In this document: one piece after another, positions 57,326 through 64,000 of the stretch
How positions within the stretch are numbered: position 1 is the stretch's first letter
How the letters are laid out: each line of letters starts with the position of its first letter
NCBI GenBank assembly: GCA_040219355.1
Contig: JAVJSN010000010.1
Coordinates: 248,001 to 312,000, forward strand
Length of the DNA: 64,000 nt
Reading direction: 5' to 3'
Source of the DNA: MH13 sp040219355
GTDB taxonomy: Bacteria > Pseudomonadota > Alphaproteobacteria > Rhizobiales > MH13
Notes under the pieces: model-generated
Told to the model about the DNA's origin: nothing
The model's input: only the letters and a program-made list of their open reading frames with translations
Database searches by the model: none
Made by a program: the position numbers and the translations under genes

Positions 57326-58098
57326 CAAGCAGGTACCACCACGCCACCATCGATGATCATGCACTGTCCAGTCATCATGCGGCTGGCGCTGGAGGCCAGA
57401 AACAATGTGCCACCGACAATGTCCTGCGGCACGAGTTCTTCTTTCAGGCATTGCCGATCAAGATGCTCGGCCAAGTTTTCCGGCGTCACCCACATGTCAC
57501 GCTGTTTCTGGGTCATCACCCAACCTGGCGCGAGCGCATTGACGCGGATCTTGTCCGGTCCAAATTCGCGCGCCAAAGTGTGGGACATAGAGGTGATGCC
57601 CGCGTTGGAGCTGGTGTAAATCGGCATGCCAGCTGCGCCGATCATGTAGCTGATCGATGAAAAGTTGACGATCGCCCCACCACCTGCCTGTCGCAGCAAA
57701 GGCACCGCCGCCTTGCAGGCAAAGAAATAGGCTTTCAAGTTGATCGCCACTGCCCAATCGAAAAACTCTTCATCAACATCAAGCGTGTTGTGACGCTTGT
57801 CATTGGCGGCATTGTTGACCAGCACATTGAGGCCGCCATGGCGCTCGGCACCCTCATCAATGCAGGCTTTCAAGCGATCAAGATCGGTGATGTCGCACTG
57901 CATGTAATGTGGGCGATTGCCATGCTTCTCAGCCATCTCATCGGCAAAGGCCGACGCATCAGAGCGTTGCACGAAGGCAACCTTCGCCCCTTGCATCAAA
58001 AACCCTTCGGTTAGTGATGCTCCAATGCCCGAACCGCCACCGGTGATGAAAACGCTGGCATCCTTAAGGTCTGAATAGCTGGCAATGAGGTCCATCAT
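57325..58098 (-). CDS. SDR family dehydrogenase with YxxxN active site (putative galactose dehydrogenase)
   Basis: A 257-residue short-chain dehydrogenase. The cofactor motif is VFITGGGSGIGASLTEGF, then NVLVNNAANDKRHN. Catalytic Ser148 lies in VNFSSISYM and Tyr161 in PIYTSSNAG. Position 165, normally Lys in YxxxK, is Asn (codon AAC), so a key residue is replaced. The C-terminus ends MTGQCMIIDGGVVVPA. The operon context (lactonase, DgoK, DgoA) suggests oxidation of galactose to its lactone. The altered active site makes the true activity uncertain; it may use a different proton relay or be inactive. Confidence 0.85.
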   Translation of the reverse strand: MMDLIASYSDLKDASVFITGGGSGIGASLTEGFLMQGAKVAFVQRSDASAFADEMAEKHGNRPHYMQCDITDLDRLKACIDEGAERHGGLNVLVNNAANDKRHNTLDVDEEFFDWAVAINLKAYFFACKAAVPLLRQAGGGAIVNFSSISYMIGAAGMPIYTSSNAGITSMSHTLAREFGPDKIRVNALAPGWVMTQKQRDMWVTPENLAEHLDRQCLKEELVPQDIVGGTLFLASSASRMMTGQCMIIDGGVVVPA

Positions 58099-58187
58099 CG
58101 GACTCCCGTCTTAAAAGGTGGGCCGGACGTGCCGACAAGAACGCCTTACGCCGATCTGAGTTGCGATGCAGTGCGCAAAAGCAAGCC

Positions 58188-60326
58188 TCATGGCAGTTTG
58201 CGCCCCTCAATCACCCACATGGTTTCTGGGTAGGACCAGGGCAATGTCAAACCCTGATGCAAAAGGTAGCTGCCCGATACCACGATTGGCCCATCTTTCA
58301 ACGCCGGATGACCACGCGAAAGCGCTGGGGCGGTATCACGGTTGATAAGAGTCACTTCATAGCGAGCCGCTGGGTCCAGGCGCGTCAGGCGCAACGGACG
58401 CGGCGCGATCTGCGCACTGGTGGCTGCTTTGCCGATGAAAGCTACGAAGCGACTGCCATCTTCGGCCAATTGTTGCTCGGCAATCACCGCTGGATCGGGG
58501 CTATCAAGGCGCAAAATATCCGCGCGCGTCATCCAGGTGCGGTTCTGCTTCCACCATACGGTGACCTTATGCAGGACCGTTGTCTCTTCATCGGTCAGTT
58601 CACGCGGGTCCATTTCAAAACCCATATGCCGCTGCGCCGCGACCCAGGCCCGAAAACTTATATCGAGCACCCGCCCGGAGGTGTGGCAGCGCCGAGGCCC
58701 TACATGCGATCCGGTCACCGCCAGAGGCAAAAACAACGCAGCGTTGTGCTGCATCCGCAGCCTTTCCAGCGCATCATTGCTGTCGGACAGCCAAACCCTT
58801 TGTGTACGGCTCAAAATGCCGAAATCGATGCGACCACCACCAGACGCGCAGCTTTCAACCTCAACATCGGGAAAGGCGGCCCGCAACCGGTCGATCAGCG
58901 CATAGGACCCGCGTGTCTGTGCCGCATCGGGCATAGGCAGCACGCGGTTATGGTCCCACTTGATGTAATCAATGGGGTATTTGGCAAGGATCGCGGCCAT
59001 GCGCTCATAGATAAAGTCGCGCACGTCGCTAAGCGCCATGTTCAGTGCCTTTTGCTGGCGACCCAAAGTTTGATCCTCAGAACCCAGCGCCCACTCGGGA
59101 TGCGCGCGATAAAGATCGCTTTCCGGGTTGATCATCTCCGGCTCAAACCAGATGCCAAACGACATAGCGAGCCCATGAACATGATCAATCAGGGGGCCAA
59201 GACCATCAGGATATTTGCGCGGATCAACCTCCCAATCCGATAACGATGTGGTGTCATCATCGCGCTGCCCGAACCAGCCATCATCAAGCACAAAGCGCTC
59301 AGCACCCAACGCCGCGGCACGGTCAGCGATTTCTTTGAGAACCGGCAGCGTGTGATTGAAGTAAACCGCCTCCCAGCAATTGTAATGCACCGGCCGTGGG
59401 CGGCTGGCATCGGGCCAAGTGACGATTTCATCGCGCAGATGGCGCTGGAAAGCGACCGCGCAGCCGTTCAGCCCATCGCGTGAATAGGTGACGTACAGCG
59501 GCGCCGTCTCAAAGACTGTGTGCGGGTCATGCTCCATGCGCGCTGCGTGACCGAACTGAATCTGCCGACGCCCATCGGGCAGTTCCTCGGCGACCATCCG
59601 GTGTCCACCGGACCAGCCATAGTGGAACGCATAAGCGTGGCCCTGCGTGTTGGTGGCCCCCCGCTCCGGCAAGATCAAACCCGGGAAATGCTCGTGCCCG
59701 GTACGGCCGGTGCGGTTTTCGCGATAGCGCATACCCGGCGACCAGGCGGTGGTGTTGGGCTGAAACTCGCCACACCAACGCCCAGCAAAATCGATCATTT
59801 CGTCGCTTTGCTGGGAAGCAGGCAAAACCGGTGCGGCGAACCAGTGGAGATGCACAGGTTTGGCGGCTTCCAGCCGCGCCGACGCGGTGATGACATGCGT
59901 GCGTGGATTGATCGCAAAGCGAGCGCTGTAGGTCAGAAGACTGGTGGTGTCCTCATAGACCAGCGTCAGCGCATCATCATCTTGCTCGGCATCCTTGAAG
60001 CAAAACTTCGGCAGCAACGGCGTGCCGTCGCCATCGCGAAGGATCATCCCCGGCTGACCGGGGAAACTACGGGTCGCTTCAGGGCAAATGGAAAGGTCCG
60101 GGTTGGCATCCAACATGCCACCCGTCACGTCCAGCCTATTGGCAGCGTGCAAAAGGTCCAGTTCCTCATCCGCAGGCAGAGGTGCGCCCCAATAGACGAC
60201 CTCCGGCAACCGATCACGGTCAGCTGCAAGGACAAGAGACTGGCGACCGTCATCCAGACGCCAGCTTCGTATCAATTCATCACTCCAATCACTGAGGGTC
60301 AGGACCCAATCATTTGACAGCGCCAA
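58188..60326 (-). CDS. Alpha-galactosidase, GH36
   Basis: A 712-residue glycosidase that releases galactose from alpha-galactosides such as melibiose or raffinose. An N-terminal beta-sandwich is followed by the TIM barrel. The catalytic nucleophile is D458 in YIKWDHNRVL and the acid/base is D501 in ESCASGGGRIDFGIL. Other GH36 blocks are RPVHYNCWEAVYFNHTLPVL, ERFVLDDGWFGQRDDDTTSL and FGIWFEPEMINPESDLYR. There is no signal peptide, so it acts on imported oligosaccharides. It overlaps the upstream permease stop by 17 nt. Confidence 0.93.
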   Translation of the reverse strand: MALSNDWVLTLSDWSDELIRSWRLDDGRQSLVLAADRDRLPEVVYWGAPLPADEELDLLHAANRLDVTGGMLDANPDLSICPEATRSFPGQPGMILRDGDGTPLLPKFCFKDAEQDDDALTLVYEDTTSLLTYSARFAINPRTHVITASARLEAAKPVHLHWFAAPVLPASQQSDEMIDFAGRWCGEFQPNTTAWSPGMRYRENRTGRTGHEHFPGLILPERGATNTQGHAYAFHYGWSGGHRMVAEELPDGRRQIQFGHAARMEHDPHTVFETAPLYVTYSRDGLNGCAVAFQRHLRDEIVTWPDASRPRPVHYNCWEAVYFNHTLPVLKEIADRAAALGAERFVLDDGWFGQRDDDTTSLSDWEVDPRKYPDGLGPLIDHVHGLAMSFGIWFEPEMINPESDLYRAHPEWALGSEDQTLGRQQKALNMALSDVRDFIYERMAAILAKYPIDYIKWDHNRVLPMPDAAQTRGSYALIDRLRAAFPDVEVESCASGGGRIDFGILSRTQRVWLSDSNDALERLRMQHNAALFLPLAVTGSHVGPRRCHTSGRVLDISFRAWVAAQRHMGFEMDPRELTDEETTVLHKVTVWWKQNRTWMTRADILRLDSPDPAVIAEQQLAEDGSRFVAFIGKAATSAQIAPRPLRLTRLDPAARYEVTLINRDTAPALSRGHPALKDGPIVVSGSYLLHQGLTLPWSYPETMWVIEGRKLP

Positions 60327-61158
60327 GTGTTAGGCCGGCGATGAAGTGCTTCTGCATCAAAAAGAACATCAGAACCGGTGGCAAAGCAGCCACAATCGAC
60401 CCGGCGCTCATCAGATGGTAGGCCGCGCGGAACTGCGAGTTGAAGCTGGTGATACCCGCCGTAACCGGCTGCGCATCGGGCCCTTGGGTCAACACAACCG
60501 CCCAGAAATAATCGTTCCAGATGAAAGTGAAGATCAACACCGCCAAAGCCGCCAAAGCTGGCTTCATCAGCGGCAGAACGACGTACCAGAAGATGCGCCA
60601 TTCAGCGACACCCTCGACGCGCGCAGCTTCCACCAACTCAAACGGCAATTGGCGGATGAAATTGCGCATGAACAGCGTGCAGAAGCCTGTTTGGAAGGCA
60701 ATGTGGAAGAGGATCAGGCCCGTCTTAGTGTCGTAAAGGTTCATCGACACGGTCAGATCACGCACAGGCACCATCAGAATTTGGAATGGTACGAAGTTGC
60801 CCGCGATGAACATGAAGAAGATCAGCAAATTGCCGTTGAACTTGTAAACGCCCAGCGCAAACCCGGTCAGCGAAGAAAGGGCGATGGCGCCGATCACCGT
60901 TGGAACGGTGATCAGGAACGAGTTGAGCATGTAGCGCGGCATGTCGGATTCAAAAAACACCCGGCCATAATTGGTGAAAAACTCAAAGCTGGACGGCAGC
61001 CCCCAATAATTGCCGTTGGTAAAGTCGGCATCCGGTTTTACCGAGAACACCGCCACAGCGATCAGTGGCAGCAGCCAAAGGATGAGCACAACCGGCAAAA
61101 ATGCCTGGTAGCCGATCTGCACCCCGCGGGAGGATTTCTCTATCGGTTTGGGAAACAT
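60310..61158 (-). CDS. Alpha-galactoside ABC transporter permease 2
   Basis: A 282-residue MalG-like permease. Helices include AFLPVVLILWLLPLIAVAVF, LNSFLITVTVIGAIALSSL-like FLITVPTVIGAIALSSLTGF, and FHIAFQTGFCTLFMRNFI. The EAA loop is PFELVEAARVEGVAEWRIFW. The ATG at 61158 overlaps the stop of permease 1 (TAATG); nine more in-frame upstream codons are unlikely. It precedes the GH36 gene. The importer has no ATPase gene in this operon. Confidence 0.88.
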   Translation of the reverse strand: MFPKPIEKSSRGVQIGYQAFLPVVLILWLLPLIAVAVFSVKPDADFTNGNYWGLPSSFEFFTNYGRVFFESDMPRYMLNSFLITVPTVIGAIALSSLTGFALGVYKFNGNLLIFFMFIAGNFVPFQILMVPVRDLTVSMNLYDTKTGLILFHIAFQTGFCTLFMRNFIRQLPFELVEAARVEGVAEWRIFWYVVLPLMKPALAALAVLIFTFIWNDYFWAVVLTQGPDAQPVTAGITSFNSQFRAAYHLMSAGSIVAALPPVLMFFLMQKHFIAGLTLGAVK

Positions 61159-62090
61159 TACCGTGCCCCCTTCTCTTCGCGCCACATGGAGTAGAGGAAA
61201 TAGACAATGAAGAAGAGCATCAGGAAGAACAGCACCACGGCGATGGCGGCGCCATAGCCCATGCGGAAACCGAATTCTGAGAGCGATTCTTCAAACATGT
61301 AAAAACTGAGCACGCGGGTGGAGCCGAAAGGCCCGCCATTGGTCATCACCGAGATGAGATCGAACGAACGCAACGCCCCGATGATCGTCACGACAAAGGC
61401 GATAAAGGTTGCTGGCCTCAGCTGCGGCAGCACCACATACCAAAGCATCTTGAAACCCTTGGCGCCGTCCAGACGGCCTGCCTCGATTTGCTCCGGGTTC
61501 ACTGCATTTAGGCCGGTCAGATAGAGGATCATGCAATAGGCAGTCTGCGGCCAAAGCCCGGCGGCGATAATGCCATAGGTCGCCAGTGTGGGATCGCCCA
61601 AAATATTCACCGGCCCCATACCAACCAGGCCCAGCACGGCGTTCAGCAGTCCCTCGCGCGGCAGGTAAAACCAGGAAAACACCAGACCAACAACCACCTG
61701 GCTGATGACGAAGGGGAAGAAGAACAGCGACTTGTAAAGCCGGATACCGCGCACTGTCTGGTTCAAGAACAGTGCAATAAACAGACCCGCCGGAATCGCC
61801 AGCAGATAGAGGAACAGCCAGCGTACATTGTTCCAGAAAGACACGTCGAACTTGCGATCATCGGTCAGCAACCGCTCATAGTTGGCCGTACCGACCCAGG
61901 TCATTTCACCCAGCCCATCCCACTCATGAAAGCTGATCCACACCGACTGGAAGATCGGAATGATCACATAAACGGCAAAGAACAGAATACCGGGAATGAG
62001 GAACAGCCAGGGCGTCGCTGCAATCTCGTTACGCTTATACCAGCTGCGCTGTGGCTGAGCGCTTGGCCCGGCGGCGGTTGCAGTTGCCAT
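61158..62090 (-). CDS. Alpha-galactoside ABC transporter permease 1
   Basis: A 310-residue MalF-like permease. Helices include ATPWLFLIPGILFFAVYVII, YLLAIPAGLFIALFLNQTVR, LFFFPFVISQVVVGLVFSWF and AIAVVLFFLMLFFIVYFLYS. The EAA-type loop is NPEQIEAGRLDGAKGFKMLW. It lies 131 nt after the binding-protein gene, with a terminator in the gap, so its expression should be lower than that of the binding protein. Confidence 0.88.
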   Translation of the reverse strand: MATATAAGPSAQPQRSWYKRNEIAATPWLFLIPGILFFAVYVIIPIFQSVWISFHEWDGLGEMTWVGTANYERLLTDDRKFDVSFWNNVRWLFLYLLAIPAGLFIALFLNQTVRGIRLYKSLFFFPFVISQVVVGLVFSWFYLPREGLLNAVLGLVGMGPVNILGDPTLATYGIIAAGLWPQTAYCMILYLTGLNAVNPEQIEAGRLDGAKGFKMLWYVVLPQLRPATFIAFVVTIIGALRSFDLISVMTNGGPFGSTRVLSFYMFEESLSEFGFRMGYGAAIAVVLFFLMLFFIVYFLYSMWREEKGAR

Positions 62091-62177
62091 TGGTCGTCCC
62101 CCTTGCGGAAATCACCTCATGCCAAAACTGATGTAGCCTGTTGAAGGTCCATCAGTTTGAGGATGAGAGCGAATGGA

Positions 62178-62208
62178 GAAAACCCCGCTCAGGACAACCT
62201 GAGCGGGG
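62178..62208 (-). terminator. Terminator between the binding-protein and permease genes
   Basis: An 11-bp stem, CCCCGCTCAGG-ACAA-CCTGAGCGGGG (62183-62208), is followed on the minus strand by TTTTCTCC. It lies 13 nt after the binding-protein stop codon. Such partly read-through terminators keep binding-protein levels above those of permeases. Confidence 0.85.
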
Positions 62209-62221
62209 CGAAGCATTTGGT

Positions 62222-63478
62222 TTATTCGTAGATGCGCTCGCGTGCATCTTCCAGGCGCTCAAGGATGTCATCCAGATTGTCTGGGAACACCATGAACTCC
62301 TGCAAACCTTCCATGCCGATGGAGGCCATCTCTGCAGGAAAGTCGCGATCAAAGAACTGTGCCACACCGCCTTGAGCGTTGGTGGAGAGCATTTCAAAGC
62401 CCTGCTCCAAGAACTCGTCAGCATCAACGCCAGAATTGGCGTTCACCGGCAGCTGGCCGAGATTGTCGCCATTGTTGATACGCGTTTGCACATCAGGTGA
62501 GGCAACGAAGGCCAAGAAGGCGCGCGCCGCTTCCACATTCTGCGCACCCGATGGCACGTGGAACGTATCGGTTGGCGCATCTTCGCCCTGCGGCTGTGAC
62601 GCGTCGATCAGCGGGAACTGATAGAAGTCGATCTGCTCGTCGGTAAGGCCGGAATCGCGCATGGCGGCCACGGCAAAGTTACCCATCAGATAGGCTGTTG
62701 CTTCACCATCAGTGAAGAACGGCAATGCTTCCTGCCAGCTGTAGGACTGGTGATCATCAATGAAAGCGCCCATGTCGATCAATGTACGCCAGTTTTCAAA
62801 CGTCTGGCGAACACCGGGGTCTTCGGTCCAAGACAGCTCACCGCGGGCAAGCTGCATGTGATGATCAAAACCATTGGTGCGCATGTTCAGGTAATCGAAC
62901 CAGCCACCAGCAGTCCAAAGGAACTTGGTACCGATCGTGTAGCATTTGCGTCCTGAATCCAGGATCACCTGACAATTGGCCAGTTCTTCTTCCCAAGTCG
63001 TCGGTTCGGAAAGACCCAGTTCATTGAAAATGTCTTCGCGGTAATACACGCCCCACTGATAATAGGTGTAGGGAATGCCCCACTGACGGTCATTGAGGGT
63101 CAGCGCACCGCGCACCGAATCCAGACCTTCGTAGTCACCGGCTTCCCACCAATCGGTGATGTCCATGAACAGGCCGGCATCCACGTAAGGCGTCATGCGG
63201 TTTGCAGCGTACCAGTTCACCACATCCGGTGGATTGGCGGACAGCGCGTTGCGGATCTGTGTTTTCCAGGCTTCGCGGTCAACGATTTCCAGCTCGATAT
63301 TAAGGTCTGGATGCATCTCGCCAAACTCGGCGGCAAGGCTTTCCATCACCGCGCGCGGCGCGGGGTTGGACATATCTGAAATAATGCGCAGATCGCCGGA
63401 TAGGTCGGCAAGCGCCGTCGATGTCAGCAGGCCAAGGCCAGCCAACCCAAGCACGGATGCTCTGAGGGTGCGGTTCAT
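62222..63478 (-). CDS. Alpha-galactoside ABC transporter, substrate-binding protein
   Basis: A 418-residue family-1 solute-binding protein. The signal peptide is LRASVLGLAGLGLLTSTALA, cleaved near ALADL. Mature segments are LAAEFGEMHPDLNIELEIVD, PPDVVNWYAANRMTPYVDAG, WGIPYTYYQWGVYYREDIFN and ATAYLMGNFAVAAMRDSGLT. The ATG at 63478 follows GGGAGGACTAG, which decides the start; 59 upstream in-frame codons are the leader. Context with GH36 suggests melibiose, raffinose or galactosyl-glycerol as ligand. Confidence 0.9.
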   Translation of the reverse strand: MNRTLRASVLGLAGLGLLTSTALADLSGDLRIISDMSNPAPRAVMESLAAEFGEMHPDLNIELEIVDREAWKTQIRNALSANPPDVVNWYAANRMTPYVDAGLFMDITDWWEAGDYEGLDSVRGALTLNDRQWGIPYTYYQWGVYYREDIFNELGLSEPTTWEEELANCQVILDSGRKCYTIGTKFLWTAGGWFDYLNMRTNGFDHHMQLARGELSWTEDPGVRQTFENWRTLIDMGAFIDDHQSYSWQEALPFFTDGEATAYLMGNFAVAAMRDSGLTDEQIDFYQFPLIDASQPQGEDAPTDTFHVPSGAQNVEAARAFLAFVASPDVQTRINNGDNLGQLPVNANSGVDADEFLEQGFEMLSTNAQGGVAQFFDRDFPAEMASIGMEGLQEFMVFPDNLDDILERLEDARERIYE

Positions 63479-63640
63479 TCTAGTCCTCCCAATGCGGACC
63501 GTTGGTGAGTGCAACCACCTGTCGTATCCGCTGTGTTTCTCCCATACGTCCACGCCTTTTGCGGCTTTTCGCCTGACCCTTGAAAGGTCGGGCGCGAACG
63601 CGATTGGTTGCACCGTAACAAACCCATCTTGGAGATCAAT

Positions 63641-63655
63641 TTGAGTCTCACTCAA
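63641..63655. promoter_or_regulatory. Palindromic operator candidate for the galactoside operon
   Basis: TTGAGT-CTC-ACTCAA is a perfect 15-bp dyad in the 320-bp divergent region 63479-63798, 163 bp before the binding-protein start and 144 bp before the rightward gene. I see no other clear structure in that region. A sugar-responsive repressor is the likely binder. Confidence 0.5.
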
Positions 63656-63798
63656 TGGAACTTTGTTTTGGTGGTTGAAATGTTACGCATCTTTGCCTAC
63701 CGTCTGTCAAGGCGCCAAACGGCAAACATGCGTGACCCGATCAACGAGGTCAGGGTGCCAAGGGCTGGTCTTCCAGCCTGATACGGGAGGCAAACACG

Positions 63799-64000
63799 AT
63801 GCCACGTCTGGATCATTCCAGCGCAGTGCCCAATGCGGCACGCAGTGGACCGTCAGCAGAGACGGCAGAGCGCGCTAGCGTGTCGGTGGACGACGCGCGT
63901 GCAGCTTTGACTCGTGCAACGGACCCAGTATCCGTTCCTGCCTCACAGCCCGCACGCACCCCAGGCGATGGTCCTGTCACCAAATCCCTTATGTTACTCG
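63799..64000 (+). CDS. N-terminal part of a divergent gene, possibly a ROK-type regulator
   Basis: An ATG at 63799, preceded by GGGAGGCAAACACG, opens a frame that runs off the right edge after about 67 codons. The first 60 residues are polar and disordered-looking (PRLDHSSAVPNAARSGPSAE), and the visible end reads GPVTKSLMLL. The last part resembles the first helix of ROK-family repressors, which often sit divergently to sugar operons, but too little is present to be sure. Confidence 0.55.
   Translation, partial: MPRLDHSSAVPNAARSGPSAETAERASVSVDDARAALTRATDPVSVPASQPARTPGDGPVTKSLMLL

Noticed and set aside
58161..59243. 360-codon plus-strand frame opposite the GH36 gene
   Set aside because: The opposite strand carries a complete GH36 enzyme with both catalytic aspartates. 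This frame is Arg/His/Pro-rich and without motifs.

Overview
The window is a chromosomal segment of an alphaproteobacterium, most likely a Hyphomicrobiales-type and probably marine relative. The main evidence is the conserved order rplU-rpmA-(GNAT)-obgE-proB-proA-nadD-rsfS-rlmH-envC-ctpA-(YibQ-like)-rppH. A lysine/alanine-rich, helix-hairpin-helix extended L21 protein, Irr-type iron boxes and the gene content fit the same placement. Species cannot be named from the sequence.

Layout. 1-6 kb: gamma-glutamyltransferase, a GlcG-like protein, an EEP-family hydrolase, a small membrane protein, rpmF, mtgA and a farnesyl-diphosphate synthase. 6-18 kb: the housekeeping block named above, read leftward from an rplU promoter near 18.0 kb. 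18.1-19.2 kb: tRNA-Ser(CGA), then a sparsely coding stretch that looks eroded. 19.2-22.4 kb: a thiamine-precursor uptake operon (ykoF-thiXZY-like) behind a clear TPP riboswitch. 22.5-27.5 kb: an iron-linked periplasmic operon (imelysin, di-haem cytochrome, second imelysin, DUF1513) with an Irr-like box upstream. 29-34 kb: a LysR regulator divergent from dabB-dabA, a putative dissolved-inorganic-carbon accumulator.

34-48.8 kb is the most interesting region. A GntR regulator is divergent from a flavin-dependent LLM monooxygenase, an aldo/keto reductase and a flavin reductase. This trio matches the SmoC/SmoB/SmoA set of sulfoquinovose monooxygenase (sulfo-SMO) catabolism. No GH31 sulfoquinovosidase is present. 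Instead there are four Gfo/Idh/MocA proteins, an alpha/beta hydrolase, a complete sugar ABC importer and a mannonate dehydratase. One or more of the Gfo/Idh/MocA proteins may be an NAD-dependent sulfosugar glycosidase. The importer also contains a decayed second copy of the ATPase N-terminus.

48.9-54.7 kb is accessory: an unknown cysteine-rich protein, a secreted trypsin-like protease next to a secreted caspase-like protein, bfd and bfr (bfr with an Irr-like box), a glutamine amidotransferase and a TerB-like protein. 54.8-63.5 kb is an alpha-galactoside operon: binding protein, two permeases, GH36 alpha-galactosidase, an SDR dehydrogenase, DgoK, DgoA and an SMP-30 lactonase, i.e. an oxidative (De Ley-Doudoroff-like) galactose route. 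A divergent partial gene runs off the right edge.

A dispersed hairpin repeat (left flank GCGGTTG, 4-bp stem, 3-nt loop, right flank CAGAGC) occurs eight times in intergenic DNA. One copy carries compensatory stem changes.
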